From NCBI RefSeq assembly GCF_900094565.1, contig NZ_FMAF01000009.1, positions 37,444 to 101,443 of the forward strand: a stretch of DNA of 64,000 nucleotides, given 5' to 3'. Shown here piece after piece: positions 36,101 to 44,277 of the stretch. A program made the position numbers and the translations under genes. The first letter of the stretch is position 1, and each line of letters begins with the position of its first letter. This DNA is from Martinezella lusitana (lineage in GTDB: Bacteria; Pseudomonadota; Alphaproteobacteria; Rhizobiales; Rhizobiaceae). A model generated the notes under the pieces. That model made no database searches, was not told the DNA's origin, and was given only the letters and a program-made list of their open reading frames with translations.

Positions 36101-39100
36101 TATAGGTAGTGCTGGCATCGGAGCCGCCGTTGATTACTTCGTCGACAATGAAATAGCGCGAGGGATTGTTGGGATCGAGAATAGGATTGCCGTTGGCATC
36201 CTTGGGTACGCGAGCCTTGATCCAGTCAAAGATCGGCCGCACCTCTGTCGGGCCATTGCCGCTGACCCAGGTCCAGGCGTGATAGGAGGTGCCGTCGGCA
36301 AGGGTTGCGACCGAATACAACAGCGGCTGGTAGTCGGAAAACTGCCCCGGATCGACGCCCGCATAGAGCTGGAACATATTCTGATCGGTCGATTCCAGAT
36401 AGGCGAAGGGCTGGCCGGCGATCGCTGGATTCAGCACGAAGGTGCCGACAACCGCGCCGGAGGAAACCAACTGGCCTGTCACCCAGCTTGGCGTGGCCGA
36501 CCGCCGGTTGGTGAGATTCGCGGTGAGGATCGACATGTCACCACCGGATTGAATGAGACCGGACACATTGGTGACCGCAGCATTGCGCTGACCGGCGGTG
36601 GCTCCCTGGATGGTCAACCCACCATTGGCGACAATAGCGCCCTGGTCGTTGGTGAGTATGCCGCCGACGAAGAGGTTGGCGTTGTTGCCGGCGAAGACGA
36701 GGCCGGAAGGGCTGTTGTAGAAATCGCCTGATACGTTGAAGGTAAGGCTGTTGCTGGCAGCGAGCTGACCGGTATTGGCAAGCGACGGCAGGCTGAGCGT
36801 CAGGTCATGCGCGGCAAGTAATGCGGTGTTGGCGTTTGTCGTCAATCCAGCGGCGGAGATAGCGATATCGCCGGAACCACCCGCATTGGTAACAGTGCTG
36901 ACTTGCGCGTTGGAGAGATCGGCACTGCCGGAGAGGTTGAGCGCCAGGCCGCCGAAGACGAGATTGCTGCCCGACAGGTTGGCCGAGGACGCGTTGACGA
37001 TCAGCGTGCCGCCGCCGGCGATGCGGCTGCCTCTGGTGCCCGACAGATCCAGCGCACCGGTGTTAAGCGTCAGATTACCGCCGACGCGGGTAGTGCTCGT
37101 GTAAGCAATGGCGCCAGGCGCCGTGAGCGTGGCGTTGCCAAGGCTCTGCAGGCTGGAATAGCCGATGTTCTGCGTTGCACTGGCGGCAAGATTGCCGCCT
37201 GACAGCAACGAGTTGGCGTTGATGCTGCCGTTGGAGGCGGCAAGCATCATCGTGCCCGAGCGCTGCAGCATCAGGCTTCCGCCAGCCGCGGCATTGGTGG
37301 CGGCAAAGTCGACGCCGGAAACCAACGTATCGATCGTCATCGACCGGGCGGACAGATTGGCATTGCGGTTGGCAAGCGACTGGCCGGTAAGCGTGATCGC
37401 ATTGCCGGCGGCGATCGTCAGGTCGCCATGGGCGACCGCATTGGAGCTGACATTGTTGGCAGCGTTGGCCGTGATGCTGCCGGCCGCCATCAGGCTGTTG
37501 ACGGCCACGTTGCCGGACGTGGCTATGAGACTGAGATCGCCTGACTGACCGAGGACGATATTACCGGTGGCGGACTGGCTGGTCGCGGCAAAATCGACGC
37601 CGGCGACGATGACGTTGCCGCTAATACCCGATCCGGTGATCGAGACATTGCTTGCGCCGAGAAGCTGGCCGTTGATCGCAACCGCGCCGGGATTTGCGGA
37701 CGAGCCGACCGAAACGGCGCCGTGGCCTGTAATATTGCCTGCTGTGAACACACTTGCCACCACATCGAGATTGCCGGCGACGATCAGAGTGCCGGCAGTG
37801 GCACTTCCTGCATTGATGTCGAGATCGCCGCTTGCTCGAAGGGCGATGGCGCCGTTTGATGATTGCGCGGTGGCAGCAAAGTCGACACCGGTAATGGCTT
37901 GACCCACCTGGACGGTCTGGCCGGAGATCGAGACGTCGTTGGCGCCGAGGAGCTGGCCCGTGACGTTGACGCTGCTGCTGCCGGCTAGGGTGATATCGCC
38001 ATGTGCTGTAACGGCGTTGGCTGCGATGGTCGCGGCTTGCGCATCGATGCTGCCGGCAGACAATAGGGTCTGCGTGGCAATTTCTGCAGTGGCGGCAAGG
38101 TTCATGCCGCCGGACGATCCGAGCACGATGCTGCCACCGGCGGCATTGGTCGCGGCAAAGTCGATGCCGGAGATCAGGACAGGCGCACTGATGCTGCCGC
38201 CGTTTATCGTGAGATTGCCTGCGGCAAGGATCTGATTGTTCACATCGACATTGCCGATAATGCCGACTTTGCCATGCCCAGTGAGGCTGTCAGCCTTCAG
38301 ACTAGCCGCGCGGATCGCAACATCGCCGGCCGAAAGCATCGTCTGAGAGACGATATTGCCGGAGGCGGTCAGGTTGAGGGCGGCGGTCCGGCCGAGCACG
38401 ATATTGCCGCCCGCGGCATTGGTGGCGGCAAAGTCGATGCCCGAGATCAGAACAGGTGCGCTGATGCTGGCGCCATTGAGAGTAAGGTCGCCTGCAGCCA
38501 GGATCTGGCTCGTCACATCGACGTCGCCGGTAATGCCGACGTTACCGTGACTGGTGATGCTATCGGCCGTGAGATTGGCCGCCTTCGCCGTGACATCGCC
38601 CGCCGACAGTATCGTGCCGGCAGTGGTGTTGCCGGAGATGGTGAGATACGTGTCGCCGGAGCTGGCAAGCTTGATATTGCCGCCATTCGCCTCGGTCGCC
38701 GCAAAATCAACGCCGGAAACGAGAAGGCCGGCATTGAGGCTGTTTGCGTTGATCGCGAGATCGCCGGCCGAAAGCACCTGGCCACTGATATCAACTCGAC
38801 CGCTTGCGCCAGGGCCGCTGGCCTTGAGATCAGTTGCGCCATGGGCGGTCAAGCTGGCCGCCTTGAGATTGGCGCCCTCGGCGGTGAGACCACCGGCCGA
38901 CAGCAGTGTGCCGACGGTGATATCGCCCGTGGAGATCAGCGAGACGTCACCGCTTACCGTCTGGACGATGTTGCCATTGGCAGCTGCTGTTCTGGCAAAG
39001 TCGACACCGGAGACGATGGTGCCGGCGGTGATGCTTTGGCCCGAAATGGCAATATCGTTACCGCCAAGAATCTGGCCGCTCACATCTACGCCGCCGGCAT

Positions 39101-42100
39101 CCGTGCTGGAAAGCGTGATCTTCTTATGGCCGGTGACTGCATCTGCGGCGATCGATGTCCCGCTGGCATTGAGATTGCCGGCCGCCTGCAAGCTTGAAGC
39201 CGCCGCACCGCCACTGACTGATACCGTCAAATCGCCAGCCTGACCGAGAACAATATTGCCTCCGGCGGCATTGGTGGCGGCAAAGTCGATGCCGGAGACG
39301 ACCGTCTGGGCGGACAGGCTCTGACCGGTGATCAGGACATTCCCCGCACCGAGAATTTGACCGGCAACGGTGGTCGCGCCATCGAGCGTGACAGCGCCGT
39401 GCGCCGTGACGCTGTCAGCGCTAATAGTCGAACCGGCGGCACTGAGATCGCCAGCCGAGAGCAGCGTGCCAGCATCGACCTTGCCGGAAGAGGTCAACGA
39501 AACATTGCCGCTTGTCGTCTGTACGATGTTGCCGTTGGCTGCGGCTGTTCTTGCAAAATCGACGCCGGAGACGACGGCGCCGGCCTTGATGCTCGAGCCG
39601 GAGATGCTGACGTCATTTGCACCGAGAATTTGACCGTCAACTGCGGTGGTGCCGGAAAGTGCAATATTCTTGTGGCCGGAAATGGTGTTGGCAGAGATAT
39701 TCCCGGCCTTTACATCGATGGCACCAGCTGCCTGCAGGGTCGACGCCGCAACAGCGCCATTGACTGACACAGTCAAGTCGCCGGCCTGGCCGAGAACGAT
39801 ATTGCCACTGGCCGCGTTGGTGGCGTCGAAGTCGATGCCACCAACGACCGTCTGGGCGGACAGGCTCTGGCCCGTGATAAGAACATTCCGGGCCCCAAGG
39901 ATTTGGCCGCTGACGTTGGTTGCACCATCAAGGCTGACGTCGCCATGGGCCGTGACGCCATCAGCGCTGATGGTCGAACCGGCGGCACTGAGATCGTCGG
40001 CCGACAAAAGCGTACCGACGGTAATATTACCCGAAGACGTCAACGAAACATCGCCGCTTGTCGTCTGGACGATGTTGCCGTTGGCGGCGGCCGTGCCGAG
40101 GAAATCGACGCCGGAGACGATCGTCCCAGCCTTGATGCTTGGTCCGGAGATGTTGACATCCCCTCCACCAAGGATCTGGCGATCAATTGTCGTGGCACCG
40201 GCAAGGGTGACATCCTTATGGCCGGTAATGGCATCGGCAGTGATGGTCGCGCCACTGATATCAATGGCGCCGGCCGCCTGTATGGTCGGCGCCGTAACCG
40301 CACCGTTCACTGACACAGTCAGATCCCCGGATTGGCCGAGAACAATATTGCCGTCGGCCCCATTGGTGGCGTCGAAGTCGATGCCGGAGACGATCGTCTG
40401 GGCGGACAGGCTTTGACCAGTGATCAGCACATTGCCAGCGCCGAGAATCTGGCCGCTGACATCCACGCGACCGCTTGCGGTCGTCGTGCCGGTCGCACCG
40501 TCAAGGGTGACATCGCCATGGGACGTGACAGTGTTGGCGGCCACGGTCGCACCGCTGGCAGAGAGATCGCCAGCCGACAGCAGCGTGCGGGCGTCGATGG
40601 ATCCGCTTGAAGCAAGTGTCAGATCGCCACTTAACGCCTGAACGATGGTTCCGTTCGCCGCTGCCATTCTGTCGAAATCGACACCGGAGACGATGGTACC
40701 GGCCTTGATGCTGGAGCCGGAAACACTGATATCGCCGCCACCAAGGACTTGACTATCGATGTCCACGCCACTGGTTGCGCCGGAAAGGGCAATGTTCTTG
40801 TGACCGGTGACCGCGTTGGCGGAGATCGATGCCGCATGGGCGTCGATGATACCGGCTGCCTGTATGGTCGGCACAGCAAGGGCGCCATTGACCGCGATGG
40901 TCAAGTCACCGGACTGACCAAGAACGATATTGCCCCCTGCCGCATTGGTGGCATCAAAGTCGAGGCCGGCGACGACCGTCTGGGCCGACAGGCTCTGGCC
41001 GCTGATCAACACATTGCCAGCGCCAAGGATCTGGCCACTGACATCCACGCGACCGCTCGCGGTCGTCGTGCCGGAGGCGCCTTTAAGCGTCAGATCACCA
41101 TGCGACGAGACATTGCCGGCGGTGATGGTCGCGCCGCTGGCATCTAGATTGCCTGCCGACAGCAGCGTGCCGGCGCTGAGCAGGCCAGAGGCGGCGAGCG
41201 TCAGATTGCCGGTTCCTGTTGCCGCCGGGCCAAGGGCAATGCGGCCGCCCGCCGCATCGGTGGCAGCGATGTCGACACCCGAGACGATGGCGTCGGCCGC
41301 GATAGTCGGGCCGGAGACGCTGACGTTGCCGGCGCCGAGGATCTGGCCGGTAACGGCAGTGGCGCCGGAAAGCGTGATGTTCTTATGGCCGGTGATGCTA
41401 TCGGCGGTGATGGTCTGGCCGGTGGAATTGATCGCGCCGGCCGCCAAGATGGTGCCTGCCTGAATCGCGCCAGCGCTGTCGTTGATCCTCAGATCGCCGC
41501 TACTCGCCACCACGATATTGCCGCCAGCCGCCTTGGTCGCTGCAAAGTCAACGCCGGACGCAAGAAGACCGGCACTGACGCCATTGGCGTTGCCGTTGAT
41601 GGTGATGTTGCCGGCTCCGAGCAATTGGTTGGCGACACGGACGCCACCATCTACGCCGACATTCCCGTGACCTGTCAGAGTGTTTGCCTGTAGCAGTGCT
41701 GCCCGAACATTCAGATCACCGGCCGACAGGAGCGTGCCGACGACGATATTGCCGGTCGTGGCGGTCAAATCGAGCGTGCCGACCGGACCGACAGCGAGGG
41801 TACCGCCAGCCGCATTGGTGGCGGCGAAGTCAACGCCGGAGGCGATGGCGCTTGCCTGAATGGCAGCCCCAGAGATCAGGATATTGCCGGCGCCGAGGAT
41901 CTGGCCGCTCGCGTTGGTCGATGCGTTGACAGTGATCGCCCCATGCGACGTGATGTTGCTTGATGTCAGCGAGGCTGCGGTCGCCGTGAAATCACCGGTA
42001 GTCTGGATGTTACCGGCCACCATATTGCCGGTCGCACTCGTGTTGAGTCTTTCAGCCGACAGCAGATTACCGGTAGTAATATTGCCGCCCGTCGCCGTCA

Positions 42101-43592
42101 GGCTGAGATTCCCGGCCGAGCCGAGCACGACATTGCCGCTCGGGTCGGCGCTGGTGGCAGCAATATTGATGCCCGCGACGACCATGCCGGTGGACACCGA
42201 CCGGCCGCTGGCGCTGACATTGCCTTGCGCCAGTACGTTACCGGCAACAGCAATGTCGAGGCCGGCATTCAAGGTGATCGTCTGGTTGCTTAGCAGCGAA
42301 GCAGCCGAGATCGAACCGGCCGTGGCGGTCAGAGTGAGGTCGCCGGTGCTGTTGGCCGCGCCCGCTATCGCGATATCACCGGAGGTGGCGACAAGCGCCG
42401 CTGCACCGTTACCAGCCGTCACGCTGCCAGCCGCAATGCCGCCGCCCGAACTCATCTGCACGGTGGTGCCGCTGTTGATGTCGCCTGACACGCTCAAGAG
42501 ACCAGCACCACTTGTCAGAACAATGTCACTGTCGGCAGCAACTGATTGCAGCGTTATGCCTTGATCGGCCTGGACCGCCGCCTTTTGCTTCGACGTCACC
42601 TTGGCAGCAGTAACCATGCGCTTCGAGGTGATGCTCACGCCATCGCGACCGGACGCATTCCCGATCGAGATCTTGCCATCCGCCGATAGCGTCAATTCCC
42701 CGGCATTGGCGGCCATGTCGCCGCTCATCTTGACGCCGGCACCCTTCTCGGTGACGACGACCTTGATACGATCTGCCTGCATAGCACCGAGGGCTGAGCC
42801 GTCGATCGCATATTCCGGTGTGCCAGAGGTCGCGGTCAGCGCGGTGGCCTCGCCGGTGGCATAGTTATATTGGCTGGCGCCACCCGTCAGCCGGATGGTT
42901 TTGCCGTAGATCGGCGCATTCACATGAATGTTGCGCGAGACGACGTCGAAGAGGTCGACAGCACCCGGAGCGGCTGCAAAATTCCCCCCTGCCCCCTCGA
43001 ACGTTACATCGCCGCCGTTGACGGTAAAGCCGGTCAGGCTGCCATCGGCGCCGATATTGGGGACGCCCGTCGTCAGCGTCGCATGCGGCGTGTTGATGAA
43101 GCCGCAGCCGGCGCATGTGATTCCGTTGGGGTTCGCTATGATGACGTCGGCTTTTCCCCCGAAGACTTCGGTGGGGCCGTTCAGCGCCGAGCGATTGCCG
43201 CTGGTGACCTCGTTCAGGATCACTGAGGCCGGGTTGGAGTTGTTGAGGTTTGGGTTTCCGGGCGTGGCCCCGCCGAGGTTCGACGTGCCAACTTCACCGT
43301 TGAAATTATTTAGGATTAGGCCCGGCGCACCGACATTAAAGTTGTCATACTTGTTGTGCGACAGGCCCGCCGCGTTCGGCGCGACGATATCGACCAGCGG
43401 CACGCCATTCGGCGCCGCGCCGACGCTCGGCTGATTGGCTAATGGTGCCGATCCAGCCGCAGAGACAGACTGGGCATTCGCCAGTATCGGCTGGAAGACA
43501 AGCAACGCACTCAGCACCGTCGCAAGCGATTGCCGGGTGAGTCTACCCGGTTGATCAATCTTTTTCGACAATCCGTGTCTTCCGTTGCTCAT
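30174..43592 (-). CDS. CdiA-type giant exoprotein with GIY-YIG nuclease toxin tip
   Basis: The protein is about 4,472 residues from ATG 43592; GTG 43604 would add four. A signal peptide (LATVLSALLVFQPILANAQS) is followed by a TPS secretion domain to about residue 300, with NPNG at about 155 (IIANPNGITCAGCGFINTPH). Residues about 465-2100 form a repeat array. A central non-repeat part near 2380-2480 holds Tyr/Trp-rich sequence (LYAGVDPGQFSDYQPLLYSV) that may bind a receptor. Haemagglutinin-type repeats run from about 3000 to 3600, then a pretoxin region. The last 110 residues are a GIY-YIG nuclease: CVYSCV, RYVGIT, ARRGAEHL, a Glu in VEQTLINYYG and LLNKI give all family positions. No VENN motif was seen. 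Such proteins are exported by a TpsB partner and deliver the C-terminal toxin to neighbouring cells. Confidence 0.93.
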   Translation of the reverse strand: MSNGRHGLSKKIDQPGRLTRQSLATVLSALLVFQPILANAQSVSAAGSAPLANQPSVGAAPNGVPLVDIVAPNAAGLSHNKYDNFNVGAPGLILNNFNGEVGTSNLGGATPGNPNLNNSNPASVILNEVTSGNRSALNGPTEVFGGKADVIIANPNGITCAGCGFINTPHATLTTGVPNIGADGSLTGFTVNGGDVTFEGAGGNFAAAPGAVDLFDVVSRNIHVNAPIYGKTIRLTGGASQYNYATGEATALTATSGTPEYAIDGSALGAMQADRIKVVVTEKGAGVKMSGDMAANAGELTLSADGKISIGNASGRDGVSITSKRMVTAAKVTSKQKAAVQADQGITLQSVAADSDIVLTSGAGLLSVSGDINSGTTVQMSSGGGIAAGSVTAGNGAAALVATSGDIAIAGAANSTGDLTLTATAGSISAASLLSNQTITLNAGLDIAVAGNVLAQGNVSASGRSVSTGMVVAGINIAATSADPSGNVVLGSAGNLSLTATGGNITTGNLLSAERLNTSATGNMVAGNIQTTGDFTATAASLTSSNITSHGAITVNASTNASGQILGAGNILISGAAIQASAIASGVDFAATNAAGGTLAVGPVGTLDLTATTGNIVVGTLLSAGDLNVRAALLQANTLTGHGNVGVDGGVRVANQLLGAGNITINGNANGVSAGLLASGVDFAATKAAGGNIVVASSGDLRINDSAGAIQAGTILAAGAINSTGQTITADSITGHKNITLSGATAVTGQILGAGNVSVSGPTIAADAIVSGVDIAATDAAGGRIALGPAATGTGNLTLAASGLLSAGTLLSAGNLDASGATITAGNVSSHGDLTLKGASGTTTASGRVDVSGQILGAGNVLISGQSLSAQTVVAGLDFDATNAAGGNIVLGQSGDLTIAVNGALAVPTIQAAGIIDAHAASISANAVTGHKNIALSGATSGVDIDSQVLGGGDISVSGSSIKAGTIVSGVDFDRMAAANGTIVQALSGDLTLASSGSIDARTLLSAGDLSASGATVAANTVTSHGDVTLDGATGTTTASGRVDVSGQILGAGNVLITGQSLSAQTIVSGIDFDATNGADGNIVLGQSGDLTVSVNGAVTAPTIQAAGAIDISGATITADAITGHKDVTLAGATTIDRQILGGGDVNISGPSIKAGTIVSGVDFLGTAAANGNIVQTTSGDVSLTSSGNITVGTLLSADDLSAAGSTISADGVTAHGDVSLDGATNVSGQILGARNVLITGQSLSAQTVVGGIDFDATNAASGNIVLGQAGDLTVSVNGAVAASTLQAAGAIDVKAGNISANTISGHKNIALSGTTAVDGQILGANDVSISGSSIKAGAVVSGVDFARTAAANGNIVQTTSGNVSLTSSGKVDAGTLLSAGDLSAAGSTISADSVTAHGAVTLDGATTVAGQILGAGNVLITGQSLSAQTVVSGIDFAATNAAGGNIVLGQAGDLTVSVSGGAAASSLQAAGNLNASGTSIAADAVTGHKKITLSSTDAGGVDVSGQILGGNDIAISGQSITAGTIVSGVDFARTAAANGNIVQTVSGDVSLISTGDITVGTLLSAGGLTAEGANLKAASLTAHGATDLKASGPGASGRVDISGQVLSAGDLAINANSLNAGLLVSGVDFAATEANGGNIKLASSGDTYLTISGNTTAGTILSAGDVTAKAANLTADSITSHGNVGITGDVDVTSQILAAGDLTLNGASISAPVLISGIDFAATNAAGGNIVLGRTAALNLTASGNIVSQTMLSAGDVAIRAASLKADSLTGHGKVGIIGNVDVNNQILAAGNLTINGGSISAPVLISGIDFAATNAAGGSIVLGSSGGMNLAATAEIATQTLLSAGSIDAQAATIAANAVTAHGDITLAGSSSVNVTGQLLGANDVSISGQTVQVGQAITGVDFAATAQSSNGAIALRASGDLDINAGSATAGTLIVAGNLDVVASVFTAGNITGHGAVSVGSSANPGAVAINGQLLGASNVSITGSGISGNVIVAGVDFAATSQSATGNIVLGQSGDLSLIATSGNVAVNSLMAAGSITANAANNVSSNAVAHGDLTIAAGNAITLTGQSLANRNANLSARSMTIDTLVSGVDFAATNAAAGGSLMLQRSGTMMLAASNGSINANSLLSGGNLAASATQNIGYSSLQSLGNATLTAPGAIAYTSTTRVGGNLTLNTGALDLSGTRGSRIAGGGTLIVNASSANLSGSNLVFGGLALNLSGSADLSNAQVSTVTNAGGSGDIAISAAGLTTNANTALLAAHDLTLSLPSLANTGQLAASNSLTFNVSGDFYNSPSGLVFAGNNANLFVGGILTNDQGAIVANGGLTIQGATAGQRNAAVTNVSGLIQSGGDMSILTANLTNRRSATPSWVTGQLVSSGAVVGTFVLNPAIAGQPFAYLESTDQNMFQLYAGVDPGQFSDYQPLLYSVATLADGTSYHAWTWVSGNGPTEVRPIFDWIKARVPKDANGNPILDPNNPSRYFIVDEVINGGSDASTTYSWDGGANISQSVYEDRFTAPLSAEAVIRAGGNLTIDAKNLTNSYSSIEAGGNATLKGSTLTNEGVALYRTTTLTCSAESACTAYNANGSADPSRNIANGTSIVSSSQVIGGASGNIKAAGALSLAFGAINNSSASGSVSGGAGFAALSNPGNPLSALNGMTAGGALFDVNAALAGVAANGGASVANGLAIADGTTTIGNGPTINGNGLTASGGTSISGNNLSAAVGASVSGNGVTLASGPSISSNTLTAGGAVINPNSLMGKLTAALGNSGNLAQVLQVNGAELASLAKPQSGGVGGTVPGQVFLFETRAAFLDVSKFYGSSYFIDRVGYTPETKVPFLGDAYFDNQLVDEQMRQLVGDGLGAGSFIPGNNATDQMKTLLDNGVAYAEANGLALGQALTPEQAASLTQSMVIYQTQIVDGAQVLVPVVYLSAADKAKVNAGGAVIAGNSVSIDAGSVNNSGAIAAADGMTINATEIKANGGTFLAGGNMNLNATNGITLAAQTMTIGGQNVVNTNAGVSAGGNLQIAAGGTLSSQGAKIAAGGSAQLSGNNVTLAAVKVDNGSQQNATGTRVTASGNLTIAANNDVNIIGSSAKSGGDLNVKASNGAVNIVSIDVARRTDDGYTKTSGTDQQASQLSADGNLQVNANTGVLISGSDLTAKGDVGLTSNGDINVTTSQDQSKSSFGKNASSELTHNGSTITAGGDLVAKSKNDINVIGSTMDADGKLGLQAGKNVTIAEATDSATLDVKSSSKKSGFFGSTKENASGHLETTTAAGSSLSGKDGVTIISGGDTTVSASKVTAGDDTHVADLNVQTGGNLIVTAGKDTETEHDSAKRKGFLRSGSSSYDGYNETTIGSQLSASGDVNLDAGKAAAIVGSKVNADGSLNVSGESVSIIGAQENHQSDSKRKDSGLFVGSGGGFISLYGKNEKQGQQSSTDNVGSQLTAGKDVNLTARATDLNIMGSSVNADRDINLSAARDVNVTPGAESSSQSEQQKKSGFGLALSAGNGGFSIGIGAQSTKDSKAQQSDTNAVSTLVAGRDLNISAGNNVNLQATSASGERDVNLFAKNDINLLSANDVTNYEEVHEKTFAGVTISVTSQIGKAAESIMNSAERLSDSGGVNAVTNTAIAGLGFYEGFKGLKGAYEGLTSADPKVGTGLSFSIGINAGVSHQENSWSSSSSTPVVTNIRAGRSITMEAEKGSITSDGAQILAGYDKNGIPTISGDPLTGDIFLSAANGDINLNAATGTSDSTSSNKSWSAGVGVNFGCTTKNGCAETGIGVNASYGKGGSETSGTSHTNTHVNGTGDVTIVTNDLALKGATVVGNSVAIDVKNLTIESQLDTQKAEADQFNVSGQIGFGNTGASGTVQKAKGDAVLVSEQSGIHAGTGGLNIDVGGQTSLVGGLITSQATADKNSFSTGTLTVADIDTHSTWKAETYGGGIGTGGLTIAPPVKAGEKETGKAYSAIGGNIGITITDPAHQTQDIGTIRRDTENTNTSLPGLPDLQNILRQQYKTQADLQAAQATMAGLVGDIASEFYRQAAEGRDQAGMDYWKEGGAGRVLLHTIGAGILGGVNGWEGALKGAAGAATSALLTPAIADLVKGMLKDSTLSAQDKQTLAALLGESLSALAAGAVGGGEGASYGAAQYQYNYLTHKEREEFARTLAACEESGDPGSPACKHKEELQTLSVNRDKKLSDCVGNSSADCVKARTDLRIAAAEYLDAALAGNGEPDEMSLLDRHMVFLDAWKYADSNDAQNGQDFGDIESTLKSDAAKALLTGSKAQIASIIRDPIMLGAIAWGGWGNAKTIIGDIAGILPDSVAGLPEKYVRVIDNAGNVVIVGPNGEIYRDIAAAQRASIGTDAINTVTIGGKTCVYSCVVDGTTRYVGITDDVARRGAEHLRTKGIRIEQIDGLDNLSRSDARAVEQTLINYYGLGKDGGTLLNKINSISATKNPTTYEQSLIRGKELLDSVDYQWAK
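35357..35575 (-). repeat. Short 13-residue repeats inside CdiA
   Basis: Four consecutive 13-residue units read GPTINGNGLTASG, GTSISGNNLSAAV, GASVSGNGVTLAS and GPSISSNTLTAGG, with a related GASVANGLAIADG just before them. The phase is regular, as expected for a small beta-solenoid or spacer distinct from the main repeats. Confidence 0.7.
37290..42200 (-). repeat. Long repeat array inside CdiA (about 18 units)
   Basis: The core phrase SG-I/V-DF-A-TNAAGGNIVLG recurs about 18 times, roughly every 286 bases (95 residues). Between cores each unit repeats LLSAGDL, VTGHG and GQILGAGNV phrases. In the middle (about 38900-41040) two unit types alternate: one with DFDATNAAGGNIVLGQ and one with DFARTAAANGNIVQTTSG. 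This makes about four dimers of roughly 560 bases. The rest of the array is more divergent. Confidence 0.85.
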
Positions 43593-43659
43593 CTTCTCGT
43601 CCACTTCCTGGCACTGTGGTCTTGCCCTTATCGGGTGTCCCTTGCGACGACAGAATTTC

Positions 43660-44277
43660 CTACTTCTGCATGAGCCACGTCTTTACGCTGCTGACGAACT
43701 TGTCGGAGAGCTCATGGGCGAGAGCATCCTTCTGCCGGGAAACCTGTGCCGCGTTAATTGCCATGGCGACAAAGACGCCGATGTTCCCTTCGCCACGCAC
43801 GCCCTTCTCCGAAACATAGACAGTCGTTTCGGCTATGAGACGTCCAGTCTTTGCATCCTGAAGGCGGACTGATCCCGACATACTGCTGTGGTTATCCAGG
43901 ATGATACGGCCGGCATTGCTGGCGAGATCGACCATGCCCAATGTCACGATAAGCTTCCCGGGTGTTTTTCCACCGGGCAGACCTTTAAGTTCACGATTTA
44001 GCGAAGCCTCGAGGGTCTGCACCACTTTCGACAGCTGCGGATCGGGCTTCTTCTTGTCAAAGAATCCGCCCATGTTGACGTCTGGAGCAGTCTCGAGCTG
44101 AATCTGCGTGATGGACGAACTCCGCAATGCCGTCACCAGCCGAGGATCCGCGGTCTGGCAGGCGCTGACGATCGCCGCCAGCGCGAAAACCGCAAGCAGC
44201 TTCACGTTGTGCACAAACCGCTTTGGGGTATTTTTGAATACAATTATTGACACGTGACTCACCATCTCCTTCACCAC
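43660..44277 (-). CDS. Lipoprotein of the CDI locus
   Basis: The protein is up to 205 residues. The start is uncertain among GTG 44277, ATG 44265 and GTG 44262; AAGGAG lies close to the last. A hydrophobic leader ends in the lipobox AAIVSAC near residue 39. The mature part resembles no family I know well. It has LIVTLGMVDLASNAGRIILD and an alternating beta pattern (SVRLQDAKTGRLIAETTVYV), as in DUF4410-like periplasmic lipoproteins. It overlaps the tpsB gene end by about 7 bases and precedes cdiA, so it is very likely made together with both and may assist secretion or assembly. Confidence 0.75.
   Translation of the reverse strand: MVKEMVSHVSIIVFKNTPKRFVHNVKLLAVFALAAIVSACQTADPRLVTALRSSSITQIQLETAPDVNMGGFFDKKKPDPQLSKVVQTLEASLNRELKGLPGGKTPGKLIVTLGMVDLASNAGRIILDNHSSMSGSVRLQDAKTGRLIAETTVYVSEKGVRGEGNIGVFVAMAINAAQVSRQKDALAHELSDKFVSSVKTWLMQK

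Noticed and set aside
36072..41929. Long open frames on the plus strand inside the cdiA gene
   Set aside because: They are antisense shadows produced by the GC-rich repeats. They repeat with the same period and have no domain, start signal or ribosome-binding site.
37290..42200. Regularly spaced repeats that could be read as a CRISPR-like or tandem DNA array
   Set aside because: The period is about 286 bases and keeps one open minus-strand frame; the repeats are protein repeats of CdiA, with no short identical repeats or unique spacers.
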